NCBI RefSeq assembly: GCF_052056485.1
Contig: NZ_CP183948.1
Coordinates: forward strand, 4,526,001 to 4,590,000
Length of the DNA: 64,000 nucleotides
DNA from: Paenibacillus_AQ nitricinens
GTDB taxonomy: Bacteria; Bacillota; Bacilli; Paenibacillales; Paenibacillaceae
Direction of reading: 5' to 3'
Position numbers and translations under genes: made by a program. Each line of letters starts with the position of its first letter. Position 1 is the first letter of the stretch. Shown piece after piece: positions 37,075 to 45,572 of this stretch. The notes under the pieces are model-generated. The model saw nothing but the letters and a program-made list of their open reading frames with translations. It made no database searches and was not told the origin of the DNA.

Positions 37075-37957
37075 GAGCGGCAACCTCCTTTGGAATAAAT
37101 ACATTATTGTCAATTAAGCGCGTTCTGCCAAACTTCACGGCAAGCGCTATAATCATTTCCCCATCTACATCCGTTAATACAACTTCGTTCCGCAAGCCTT
37201 CCAGATTAGGAAAGGTCAGGATTTCCGCATAATCAATAACCGCCAAAGGTGAGCTAGAAATAACGGATGTCAACAAATCCCGAACTTCAGCTATAGTTCT
37301 TACCTTTCCTTCTTCGATGGCCTCACGCGCTTCACGCAGGGAACGAGATAACACCAGAGCCTGGCTACGTTCCTCCGGAGATAGGAATACGTTACGTGAG
37401 CTAAGTGCAAGTCCATCTCCTTCACGAACGATAGGGCAAGGAACAATTTCAACATTCATATTTAGATCAGACACCATTCGGCGGAGCACTGCTACTTGCT
37501 GAGCATCCTTTAGTCCGAAGAAGGCATAATCAGGCTGCACAATATTGAATAGTTTATTAACGACTGTCGTTACCCCATTAAAATGTCCTGGACGTGATGC
37601 CCCACAGAGTCGAGTGGTAAGCTCAGATACCGAGACTGTAGTCCGGGTAGGCTGCGGATACATTTCTTCCACACTGGGGATAAATACAATATCGACACCT
37701 TCGCGTTCCGCAAGCTCCAAATCACGCTCTTCATCGCGCGGATAGGAATCATAATCCTCATTCGGTCCGAACTGCAGCGGGTTCACAAATATGCTCATAA
37801 CGACCGTGTTGCTCATTTCGCCTGCCCGCCGAAGCAGACTGGCATGTCCTTCATGCAGGTATCCCATCGTTGGAACAAACCCAATTGGAGTGTGCCCACC
37901 TTGTCTCATATATTCCAAAGCTTCGCGCAGTTGCTTAATGCTTCTGACGACTCTCAT
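37067..37957 (-). CDS. panC: Pantothenate synthetase
   Basis: ATP-dependent ligation of pantoate and beta-alanine. About 296 residues. Adenylate-forming family signatures are HIGH-like HEGHASL after FVPTMGYL, FVNPLQFGPNEDYDSYPR, FFGLKDAQQVAVLRRM and LSSRNVFLSPEER. The ATG at 37957 follows GGGGAATAAG and lies one base after the panB stop; the reading frame stays open further upstream inside panB. Confidence 0.96.
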   Translation of the reverse strand: MRVVRSIKQLREALEYMRQGGHTPIGFVPTMGYLHEGHASLLRRAGEMSNTVVMSIFVNPLQFGPNEDYDSYPRDEERDLELAEREGVDIVFIPSVEEMYPQPTRTTVSVSELTTRLCGASRPGHFNGVTTVVNKLFNIVQPDYAFFGLKDAQQVAVLRRMVSDLNMNVEIVPCPIVREGDGLALSSRNVFLSPEERSQALVLSRSLREAREAIEEGKVRTIAEVRDLLTSVISSSPLAVIDYAEILTFPNLEGLRNEVVLTDVDGEMIIALAVKFGRTRLIDNNVFIPKEVAALV

Positions 37958-37958
37958 C

Positions 37959-38825
37959 TTATTCCCCATCCTTTCCGGCACCGCCGTATAAAGATTCCAG
38001 AACGGTTTCATCTGCTTTAAAAACATGACCTTCATCTGGGTACGAGCGATCCTTCACTTCTTTCACATATTGACTGATACCCTCACGAATCAGACTACCC
38101 ACATCCGCGTAAGTTTTGACAAAACGTTTCTCACGGTAGGGTGAGGCATAACGCAACAAATCATGGAAAACCAGTACCTGTCCATCACAATAACGACCTG
38201 CACCAATCCCAATGGTCGGTATGCTCAGTGCCTCAGAAATCGCTTGTGCTACTTCTTCAGTCACTAGTTCCAGTACCACTGCAAAAGCACCGGCGGCTTC
38301 AAGCGCTTTAGCCTCATCCATCAGACGTTTTGCATCTTTGGCATCCTTACCTTGAATACGGTAGCCACCAATCATATTGACCGATTGTGGTGTAAGCCCA
38401 ATATGTCCGAGCACAGGAACGCCTGCAGCTACAACCGCAGTGACTGTCTCACAAATTTCGAGACCACCTTCCATTTTGACGGCATGAGCCCGCCCTTCCT
38501 GCATTAGTCTGCGCACACCACGCAGAGTTTCATCTATACTTCCGTGATAGGTCATAAATGGCATATCTGCCACAATGAACGTATTCTGTGCACCCCGGGT
38601 TACTGAACGAGTGTGATAAACCATATCGTCAATTGTAACAGGTAAAGTTGTATCATATCCAAGTACCACGTTTCCTAAGGAGTCACCCACCAGGATAAGG
38701 TCGATACCGGCTTCTTCAGCAAGTAATGCCGACGGGTAATCATAAGCGGTCAACATACTTAACCGCACCCCATCTGCTTTCATTTTTTTCATTTTCACAA
38801 TATTAAGTGCTTGTTTGTTTGCCAT
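37959..38825 (-). CDS. panB: 3-methyl-2-oxobutanoate hydroxymethyltransferase
   Basis: Transfers a hydroxymethyl group from methylene-tetrahydrofolate to 2-ketoisovalerate, the first committed step to pantothenate. It is 288 residues with the TIM-barrel signatures MLTAYDYPSALLAEEAGIDLILVGDSLG, MPFMTYH and VKMEGG. First gene of the panBCD operon, behind a structured leader with a terminator. Confidence 0.97.
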   Translation of the reverse strand: MANKQALNIVKMKKMKADGVRLSMLTAYDYPSALLAEEAGIDLILVGDSLGNVVLGYDTTLPVTIDDMVYHTRSVTRGAQNTFIVADMPFMTYHGSIDETLRGVRRLMQEGRAHAVKMEGGLEICETVTAVVAAGVPVLGHIGLTPQSVNMIGGYRIQGKDAKDAKRLMDEAKALEAAGAFAVVLELVTEEVAQAISEALSIPTIGIGAGRYCDGQVLVFHDLLRYASPYREKRFVKTYADVGSLIREGISQYVKEVKDRSYPDEGHVFKADETVLESLYGGAGKDGE

Positions 38826-38873
38826 TTCTCTCTTCGTCCTCCTTTTTGAAATTACATCCCCGTAAAAATCGCA

Positions 38874-38913
38874 ACAAAAAAACCCTTTAGCAATAATTTG
38901 CTAAAAAGGTCCG
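38874..38913 (-). terminator. Terminator in the panBCD leader
   Basis: TTTAGCAA ... TTGCTAAA stem extended by CC/GG and followed by TTTTTTT on the minus strand, upstream of panB and downstream of the candidate pan RNA. It is suited to attenuation of the operon. Confidence 0.8.
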
Positions 38914-38945
38914 AAGGGCAAAAAAGAGTCACTCGCGATCGTCCC

Positions 38946-38977
38946 TTCTGTCTCGGTCCTTACGGCTCAGAGCAGAA
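38946..38977 (-). ncRNA. Candidate pan-motif RNA element
   Basis: On the minus strand TTCTG-CTC ... GAG-A-CAGAA, with inner GCC-GTAA-GG-A-C, makes one hairpin with a GTAA loop and two bulged adenosines. That agrees with the published description of the pan motif, a conserved 5' leader element of pantothenate operons. It lies ahead of a terminator and panB. The family match is from memory of its description, not an alignment. It may be longer than the core given. Confidence 0.6.
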
Positions 38978-39028
38978 TCCAACGTAACCGTCTAACGCAG
39001 TTATGAAGGTGATTCCAATAATAAAACC

Positions 39029-39034
39029 ATTATA
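39029..39034 (-). promoter_or_regulatory. Probable -10 box of panBCD
   Basis: TATAAT on the minus strand, placing a start near 39022, before the leader RNA. No good -35 is seen at the right distance. Confidence 0.45.
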
Positions 39035-39171
39035 AGTTCATCAAATCAAGAGTACAGTTCGCAAAACGATACCGCCTCTGCCCCATAGTATAACAAAAAG
39101 GACACGGAAATACACGAAAAAAATATGACAGGGGATGACACCCTGCCATATTGAAAAGACTCACAAAGGAT

Positions 39172-39972
39172 TTATAAAAGCTCGATTTCACCAGAGCACA
39201 CGCTAGAAATCTCTCCAGAACTATTTTTAAGTAGTAGTCCACCTAATTCATCCAGACCTACTACAACTCCTTCAGAGCGTCCCTGAGGGCTATTCAGAGC
39301 GATTTGGCGCCCCAAAGTAACTGACATCGACTCCCACAGCTCTTTGATAGGTTTAAACCCTTGATTCATGTATAGAATGTAATGCCTCTCCAGCTCATCC
39401 ATTACAGCTCTTACCAGCTCGGAACGGTCAACAGGGACACCGCCCCGCTGAATTCGCAGGGAGGTCGCTACTTCTTTCAGATGATCAGGATAATCGTCTT
39501 CAGTCATGTTCGCAGAAATTCCAATCCCGGCGATGCAATAATGAAGCTCTCCTTCTCTTAGAGAAGACTCAAGCAAAATCCCGCATATCTTACGATCGCC
39601 CGCAAGCAGATCATTCGGCCATTTAATCCCGGCATCTACTCCGGTTACCTGGCGAATGGCCTTACAAACAGCAACTCCAGCAAGCAGTGTTAACTGAGGG
39701 GTCTGTAACAGGGGTAAATTCGGCCGCAGTACTATACTCATCCAAATCCCTTTGCCACGCGGTGAGTACCATTTCCTACCTATTCTGCCTCTACCTCCGG
39801 TTTGTTCTTCAGCGATTACGGTTGTTCCCTCTGGCGCACCGCTTTCTGCCAATCGTTTGGCTTCCTCCTGAGTAGATGCGACAGACTCCAGGAGCTGAAC
39901 GCTGTCTATCCAATTCGAATCAGAAGCTTCCTGCTTCAATTCGGTTAGAGACAATGCCTTATCATAGCTCAT
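39172..39972 (-). CDS. birA: Biotin-[acetyl-CoA-carboxylase] ligase without DNA-binding domain
   Basis: Biotin protein ligase, about 266 residues, that attaches biotin to the carboxylase carrier protein. Catalytic signatures are present: EEQTGGRGRIGRKWYSPRGKGIWMS (biotinyl-AMP loop) and GIKWPNDLLAGDRKICGIL with the catalytic Lys. A C-terminal SH3-like cap is at about 220-266. The N-terminus starts only about 30 residues before the catalytic core, so the helix-turn-helix of B. subtilis-type BirA repressors is missing. ATG at 39972 lies nine bases after AAGGA and overlaps the end of cca by eleven bases. Confidence 0.92.
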   Translation of the reverse strand: MSYDKALSLTELKQEASDSNWIDSVQLLESVASTQEEAKRLAESGAPEGTTVIAEEQTGGRGRIGRKWYSPRGKGIWMSIVLRPNLPLLQTPQLTLLAGVAVCKAIRQVTGVDAGIKWPNDLLAGDRKICGILLESSLREGELHYCIAGIGISANMTEDDYPDHLKEVATSLRIQRGGVPVDRSELVRAVMDELERHYILYMNQGFKPIKELWESMSVTLGRQIALNSPQGRSEGVVVGLDELGGLLLKNSSGEISSVCSGEIELL

Positions 39973-41323
39973 GTCCATCCATCCTTTTTGCTTCAAGCAA
40001 CAATTCTCGTTTATTGTTTAACAGATCACCCGCAGCAGTCGCTTGCAGCAGAGCACTAAGCATATTACCCAGCCAAGGCCCCGGACGTTTCTCAATCGCT
40101 TCCGCCAACTCATTCCCTGTAACAGCAAGCTCTGAGAGGCTCTGCAGCGGCATTTGTGCGATCCACTCTCTTGCAGCTTGTAAATAGATCAGACCATTTA
40201 CAAGATCTGGCGCCGCTGGAGTAGTGACAGCGCGCGAGTCTTTCGAGCCCGCTGGCAAGCTCGCAGCGGGAAGGGCTGCTGCTGGCAAGCTCGCCAGCAG
40301 CGAGAGCCAACCTTCGGCGGCTTCTACGCCGAAGGTCAGCACGGCGGCGATCCAGCGCCGCCGCAGTAGATCCGTGCCGCCAACTTCCCCCGGCGGCACT
40401 GCCTCAAGGGCAGCGGTCCAAGCTTCGCGGACCCGCAGCACCCGGACGACGCTTACGCGCGTCGTCCCAGAGAACGTCCATGCCCGCAGCAGCTCGTCGG
40501 CCTCCTGGGCCGACTGCTTCAGGGCATGGAGGAGAAGCGCCCACCGCAGGTGGGCGCTCTCCAGTTCCCCTATCCCGGCCGTTAAGGCGGCAGCTGCCGC
40601 CATATCGGTTCCGGTCCAGGGGAACGGGGCTTTGCCGCGCGCTAGCAGCTCACAGCGCGCTAGCATAGCAAGGCCGCGCCGAGGATGCGGCCCCTCTATG
40701 ATGCGGTCCAGCTCCGCGCGGACACGCTCCACAGCAATATGCGCCAGCTTATCTCGCTGGCGCAGTAGCCCCCTCCACGTATTCTTAGCGATGGAGAAAT
40801 CTAACACCGATGCGAAACGAATGCAGCGAAGCATGCGAAGCGCATCCTCATCGAACCGTTCCTCTGCATCACCCACACAGCGGATCACACGGAGAGCCAG
40901 ATCCTTCTCGCCTCCGAAGGGATCAATCAAATCTCCACCCAGCCCGCAGCATATCGCATTAATCGTAAAATCACGACGACGAAGATCTTCCTTCACATCG
41001 CTAACAAATTCAACATGGTCCGGACGACGGTGATCGACATAGCCGCTTTCAGTTCGATATGTCGTCACCTCAAATCCATGCCCATCCTGAAGCACGGTGA
41101 CCGTCCCATGTGCTAGCCCTGTTGGAATACTGCGTGCGAAGATGGCTATTACTTCCTCCGGCACTGCTGAAGTTGTAATATCCATATCATGCACTGGCCT
41201 ACCCAATAGCTCATCGCGAATGCAGCCTCCGACCCAAAAAGCCTCATAGCCGTTTTGAGTTAGCTCAGAAACTACATTTTCCGCTGCAACAGCCATAGCA
41301 GATGGCGCCATTTTCCATTTCAT
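39962..41323 (-). CDS. cca: CCA tRNA nucleotidyltransferase
   Basis: Adds or repairs the 3'-CCA of tRNAs. About 453 residues. The head carries YEAFWVGGCIRDELLGRPVHDMDI with the metal-binding Asp pair, RRDFTINAI and EDALRMLRCIRFASVLDF; the neck and tail are helical. The tail (about residues 190-370) is Ala/Leu/Arg-rich and unusually GC-rich, including repeated LPAA-type segments. ATG at 41323 follows GTAAGGAG, eleven bases after bshA ends. Co-transcribed with bshB1-bshA upstream and birA downstream. Confidence 0.95.
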   Translation of the reverse strand: MKWKMAPSAMAVAAENVVSELTQNGYEAFWVGGCIRDELLGRPVHDMDITTSAVPEEVIAIFARSIPTGLAHGTVTVLQDGHGFEVTTYRTESGYVDHRRPDHVEFVSDVKEDLRRRDFTINAICCGLGGDLIDPFGGEKDLALRVIRCVGDAEERFDEDALRMLRCIRFASVLDFSIAKNTWRGLLRQRDKLAHIAVERVRAELDRIIEGPHPRRGLAMLARCELLARGKAPFPWTGTDMAAAAALTAGIGELESAHLRWALLLHALKQSAQEADELLRAWTFSGTTRVSVVRVLRVREAWTAALEAVPPGEVGGTDLLRRRWIAAVLTFGVEAAEGWLSLLASLPAAALPAASLPAGSKDSRAVTTPAAPDLVNGLIYLQAAREWIAQMPLQSLSELAVTGNELAEAIEKRPGPWLGNMLSALLQATAAGDLLNNKRELLLEAKRMDGHEL

Positions 41324-41333
41324 TACGAACTCC

Positions 41334-42491
41334 TTACCCCCTGACTGTATCCAGTCTAGGGACCTTGCGCCCGAGCACACGGTAATATATATCCTCATAC
41401 TGACTTGTAATCGAATCCTTACAGAAGTCTTTGCAGGCCGTTTCCAGACAAGCTTGTCTGAACTGCTCCACCATGCGATCATCCGAAAGGAGTTTGATTG
41501 CATATTTCGCCATAGTTTCTGTATCCCCAATTGGAGCAATGAATCCTGTCTTGCCGTGTTCTATGAGCTCTGGAATGCCTCCGGTTTGAGAACCTATAGT
41601 CGGAACGCCACATGCCATCGCTTCCAGAGCCACCAGTCCAAAGCTTTCCTTTTCAGAAGGTAACAGAAGAAGATCAGCCAACGATATAACTTGAGCAATC
41701 TCATCCTGTCTTCCTAAGAAGCGGACTTTATCATCCAGACCCATTTCACTAATCTTAGCTTGAATCTTAGGAAGATCTGGCCCTTCGCCAACAAGCAGCA
41801 GACGTGAAGGGATTTCACGATTCACTTTAGCAAAGATATCCACAACATCACTTACCCTTTTAACTGGGCGGAAGTTACTGATGTGCATCAAGATCTTCTC
41901 CTCAGGGGAAGCAAAATCATCCCGTAGATTCGAAACATCCCGTGGGTAATAGACACGATGGTCAACAAAATTATAAGTAAGGTCGATCTCGCGCGTGATA
42001 TCCAGCACTTCTCGAGTTTCTCTAATGAGATCCTTCGATACAGCTGTTACTGCATCACTTTCATTAATCCCAAGACGGATTAGATCTTTTAGAGATTCAT
42101 CTTGTCCAAGTACCGTGATATCCGTACCATGCAAGGTCGTTACAACTTTTATATCATTACCAAGCATCTGCTTAGCAAGGAAAGCACAAACAGCATGCGG
42201 AACAGCGTAATGAACATGAAACAAATCCAAATTCTGCATTTTGGCAACCTGAGCCATTTTCGTAGCGAGCGCTAAATCATAAGGAGGATATTTGAATACA
42301 TAATAATCATTAACCTCTACCTCATGGTAAAATATATTTTTCTGGAATTTCCCTAACCGAAACGGAATGCTGTGTGTAATAAAATGAACTTCATGTCCCT
42401 TTTCGGCCAAGAGCTTTCCTAATTCAGTCGCTACTACGCCTGAGCCGCCAAGAGACGGATAACAAGTGATGCCTATTTTCAAACGATCCAT
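41334..42491 (-). CDS. bshA: Bacillithiol synthesis glycosyltransferase BshA
   Basis: GT4-family glycosyltransferase joining UDP-GlcNAc and L-malate, the first step of bacillithiol synthesis. It is 385 residues with the N-terminal GITCYPSLGGSGVVATELGK loop, HVHYAVPHAV, and the C-terminal donor site PSEKESFGLVALEAMACGVPTIG (EX7E). Neighbours bshB1 upstream and cca downstream match the B. subtilis order. Confidence 0.96.
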   Translation of the reverse strand: MDRLKIGITCYPSLGGSGVVATELGKLLAEKGHEVHFITHSIPFRLGKFQKNIFYHEVEVNDYYVFKYPPYDLALATKMAQVAKMQNLDLFHVHYAVPHAVCAFLAKQMLGNDIKVVTTLHGTDITVLGQDESLKDLIRLGINESDAVTAVSKDLIRETREVLDITREIDLTYNFVDHRVYYPRDVSNLRDDFASPEEKILMHISNFRPVKRVSDVVDIFAKVNREIPSRLLLVGEGPDLPKIQAKISEMGLDDKVRFLGRQDEIAQVISLADLLLLPSEKESFGLVALEAMACGVPTIGSQTGGIPELIEHGKTGFIAPIGDTETMAKYAIKLLSDDRMVEQFRQACLETACKDFCKDSITSQYEDIYYRVLGRKVPRLDTVRG

Positions 42492-42511
42492 ATTCCGTCC
42501 CCTTCTATACC

Positions 42512-43222
42512 TTATATAGTTTGATCCCCTGCAGTAAACAAATCTACTGCATAAGGCACTTTTGTTGCAAACCCTTCCGCATAGGGAATGAGTCTCCGCT
42601 GTCCAAGCAACATGTCTCTGGAACGAACACGTTCAATGTAACCTTCTGTCAGCGGTGTGGATACAGCATCGGCACCGAGCTGCTTGGTGAACTGGGAGCG
42701 ATAGCAGGACAACGCCTGTTCTTTCAGCCCATATTGTTTAGTAACATCTACAATAAGATCCGTACGTCCTAGATCATTTATAAAATAAAAAAACAGCTGT
42801 GGAGCCGGAACTGCCGGCTTGTCCGACATGTATTTACGTAGTTTGGCATTAAACACAGCTTCCTCTACCAGCTTACTGCACGCAATATGATCGGGATGAC
42901 GATCTTCCCAATAAGGAGCAAAAACAATCGCAGGAGCAAACCGGCGAATTTCTGCTGTCACAGCGGCCACATGCTCTTCTGTTATAAACAGCCCTCTGTC
43001 AGATAAGCCCAAATTCGTCCGCACAGACACGCCAAGTAGATCAGCAGCTTGCTGTGCCTCTTCCTTGCGTAGCTCTACAGTACCGTTCGAGGACATTTCC
43101 GCAGCTGTTAAATCGCACAGACCTACTTTTAGTCCTGCCGCGGTATGCTTCGCAATCGTACCTGCCATTCCGATCTCCGCATCATCCGCATGAGCCCCAA
43201 ATACAAGAATGTCCAGCTTCAT
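42512..43222 (-). CDS. bshB1: Bacillithiol synthesis deacetylase BshB1
   Basis: Zinc-dependent LmbE-type deacetylase removing acetyl from GlcNAc-malate, the second step of bacillithiol synthesis. It is 236 residues. The zinc motif is GAHADDAEIGMAGTI, with a further His pair in YWEDRHPDHIACSK. It starts four bases inside the end of mgsA (ATGA overlap). Confidence 0.96.
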   Translation of the reverse strand: MKLDILVFGAHADDAEIGMAGTIAKHTAAGLKVGLCDLTAAEMSSNGTVELRKEEAQQAADLLGVSVRTNLGLSDRGLFITEEHVAAVTAEIRRFAPAIVFAPYWEDRHPDHIACSKLVEEAVFNAKLRKYMSDKPAVPAPQLFFYFINDLGRTDLIVDVTKQYGLKEQALSCYRSQFTKQLGADAVSTPLTEGYIERVRSRDMLLGQRRLIPYAEGFATKVPYAVDLFTAGDQTI

Positions 43223-43641
43223 TCATCAACACCTGGTTTGTATTTATGGACGAGTTCTCGCCAAGCAAAGTCACCACGATCAATCGCCTTCACAAGCACC
43301 TCAGCTGTTGCGATATTCGTTGCTACAGGGATACCATATACGTCACATAGACGAAGTAAAGCTGTAATATCTGGTTCATGTGGTTGTGCCATTAATGGGT
43401 CGCGCAAGAAAATAATAAGATCCAATTCATCTTGGGCTACCATTGCCCCAATTTGCTGATCTCCACCCAATGGTCCTGACATATAGCGATGAATCTTCAA
43501 GCTAGTCACATCCATGATCCGTTGGCCAGTAGTCCCCGTAGAAAATAGTTCATGACCTACAAATACATGCTCATAGGCTAATACAAAATTTACGATTTCA
43601 TCTTTTTTACGATCATGTGCAATAAATGCGATCTTTAACAT
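43219..43641 (-). CDS. mgsA: Methylglyoxal synthase
   Basis: Converts dihydroxyacetone phosphate to methylglyoxal, a bypass of lower glycolysis when phosphate is short. It is 140 residues with IAFIAHDRKKDEIVNFV, a phosphate-binding STGTTGQRI and the catalytic Asp in FLRDPLMAQPHEPDI. It is translationally coupled to bshB1; bacillithiol helps detoxify methylglyoxal, which makes the grouping sensible. Confidence 0.96.
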   Translation of the reverse strand: MLKIAFIAHDRKKDEIVNFVLAYEHVFVGHELFSTGTTGQRIMDVTSLKIHRYMSGPLGGDQQIGAMVAQDELDLIIFLRDPLMAQPHEPDITALLRLCDVYGIPVATNIATAEVLVKAIDRGDFAWRELVHKYKPGVDE

Positions 43642-43656
43642 GGTGTTCTCCCCTGT

Positions 43657-44460
43657 CTATTCTATAAAGTGCTCAAATCCATAGATCAAGCCAGTGTATC
43701 CCATTACCTTTTGAATACCCATCTTAACGCCTGGCATATAGCCTGCTCGCTCATAAGAATCATGCCGGATTTTTAAGGATTGTCCGAACCCACCAAAAAT
43801 CACTTCTTCTTGGGCAAACACACCAGGAAGACGGACACTATGTATCCGGAATCCATTATAGTAACCCCCACGCGCACCCTCAATCGTTTCTTCTTCTTTA
43901 GGGTTTCCTTGACGAAGCTCTTCCCGTACTTCTGAAATCATCTCTGCTGTTTTGACTGCAGTTCCGGATGGAGCATCCAGTTTTTGGTCACCATGATACT
44001 CGATAATCTCCAGATGTGGAAAGTATTTTGAAGCTTGAGCCGCAAATCTCATCAACAGAATAGCCCCTATGGAGAAGTTCGGAGCAATAAGTCCACCTAT
44101 CCCCTGGTCTTGACACTGCTTGTCCAGTTCCACAATTTGCTCCGGTGTGAATCCGGTTGTACCGATAACCGGACGCACGCCATATTTAATGGCTAACACT
44201 GTATTCGTATACGCTGATTGCGGTGTAGTGAAATCGACCACAACATCTCCGTTGCTTCCTGCGAGGGCAGCCTCAAAATCTGAAGTTACAATAATTCCTG
44301 AGTCTTCCAGACCTACTAGACGGCCTGCATCTATATCCATCGATGAACGATCTACCGCAGCCGCTAGCTCCAACTCTTCGTCTTGCAGCACAAGTTTAAC
44401 AACCTCTTTACCCATTCTCCCGCCTGCGCCGGATACGATAACTCTGATCTTGTTGCTCAT
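43657..44460 (-). CDS. dapB: 4-hydroxy-tetrahydrodipicolinate reductase
   Basis: NAD(P)H-dependent reductase in lysine and dipicolinate synthesis. It is 267 residues with the Rossmann loop VSGAGGRMGKEVV, VDFTTPQSAYTN, GTTGFTPEQ and the catalytic HGDQKLDAPSGTA. Lies 15 bases before mgsA on the same strand. Confidence 0.97.
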   Translation of the reverse strand: MSNKIRVIVSGAGGRMGKEVVKLVLQDEELELAAAVDRSSMDIDAGRLVGLEDSGIIVTSDFEAALAGSNGDVVVDFTTPQSAYTNTVLAIKYGVRPVIGTTGFTPEQIVELDKQCQDQGIGGLIAPNFSIGAILLMRFAAQASKYFPHLEIIEYHGDQKLDAPSGTAVKTAEMISEVREELRQGNPKEEETIEGARGGYYNGFRIHSVRLPGVFAQEEVIFGGFGQSLKIRHDSYERAGYMPGVKMGIQKVMGYTGLIYGFEHFIE

Positions 44461-44493
44461 ATCTTTTCATCCTCGCTTTCACTAGTTATATAG

Positions 44494-45015
44494 TTATTGC
44501 ATATACGATTGTATGGATTTCTGAAGGTCTACCATCAATTCTCGCAAGCCAGAATCATCCGGATGTAAAGAAATCACCTCTTTTAAGGCGGACATAGCCT
44601 GTATATGTTCATTCACCCGACTATGTGCGATGGCAAGCCATACATAAGCATCCCCGTATAATGGATCCAGGGCGATGGCCTCTTTAAGTAGCGTAATCGG
44701 ATGGTACGGGTTACGAGTTTTGTTTTCTTCATCTTCTATCAACCGCTTAGCTTCCTGTACATGCATCATAGCTTGAAGATGCTGTAGATGTAGACTATAC
44801 TCAGGTTTGCTGCCATCTAACTTCATAGCCGCCTGAGCATGAACTAAAGCTTTATCTAGCATACCACTGCGGGCATATGTTATGGAACAACGATATCTGA
44901 CTTCAGCATCAGCAGGACTTGCTGCAATCGCAGCCTCAAAGCAAACAATAGCTTCCGCAAAGTCACTACGCAATATTGAGCGGTAGGCTTCTCTTACATA
45001 ATCCCTTTGATCCAT
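44494..45015 (-). CDS. Tetratricopeptide-repeat protein
   Basis: 173-residue soluble protein containing about four TPR units (for example FAEAIVCFEAAIAASPADAE, MLDKALVHAQAAMKLDGSKP, IALDPLYGDAYVWLAIAHSR). Sits between mazG and dapB and is probably co-transcribed with both. Partner and function unknown. Confidence 0.82.
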   Translation of the reverse strand: MDQRDYVREAYRSILRSDFAEAIVCFEAAIAASPADAEVRYRCSITYARSGMLDKALVHAQAAMKLDGSKPEYSLHLQHLQAMMHVQEAKRLIEDEENKTRNPYHPITLLKEAIALDPLYGDAYVWLAIAHSRVNEHIQAMSALKEVISLHPDDSGLRELMVDLQKSIQSYMQ

Positions 45016-45074
45016 ATCCTCACCATCCTCACGGCTAAATCCCGTTCGTTTGGTACAGCATATGTTATAGAGGC

Positions 45075-45404
45075 CTAATCGGTGTCTTTTGGTGTCCAGC
45101 GCCCAGCATCTCGGGTATTAAACTTATGCATGACCTTATTATGTGCTTCAGTCAGATCAATCCCAAGAGAATTTGCAAAACAAACGGTAATAAACAAAAT
45201 ATCTCCCAGTTCAAGCTCTATAGAATTCTCTGCTTCATCAGATTTCTTCGGCTTCTCACCGAATTCATGATTGACTTCCCGCGCCAACTCTCCGACTTCC
45301 TCGGACATGCGGGCTAACATAGACAGCGGACTGAAGTATCCTTCTTTAAATTGCGATATATAAGCGTCTACTTCACGCTGAATGTCACCAAGACTTTTGT
45401 CCAT
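45075..45404 (-). CDS. MazG-like nucleotide pyrophosphohydrolase
   Basis: 109-residue MazG/dUTPase-type all-alpha enzyme, equivalent by position to B. subtilis YpjD. The metal site is EVGELAREVNHEFG and the later ELGDILFITVCFANSLG. It probably hydrolyses a non-canonical NTP. It heads the minus-strand run mazG-TPR-dapB-mgsA-bshB1-bshA-cca-birA, divergent from ypjC. Confidence 0.93.
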   Translation of the reverse strand: MDKSLGDIQREVDAYISQFKEGYFSPLSMLARMSEEVGELAREVNHEFGEKPKKSDEAENSIELELGDILFITVCFANSLGIDLTEAHNKVMHKFNTRDAGRWTPKDTD

Positions 45405-45572
45405 AAAATGTATCTTAGCCCCCTCTGTATATCTTGCCTTCTGTTTGCCCCTATGTTATCGTAAAGACGTTTTGAAGACAAATCTTTTTTGAATATTTTA
45501 ACACCTGCAAGAAAAGGTATACTTATTATAGGAAAAGAAAAACTGCCTTAACAAGGCCTAACGAGGGATTCC

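Noticed and set aside
40224..41033. 269-codon plus-strand open frame
   Set aside because: Shadow of the GC-rich part of cca; Arg/Ser-rich low complexity caused by high GC.
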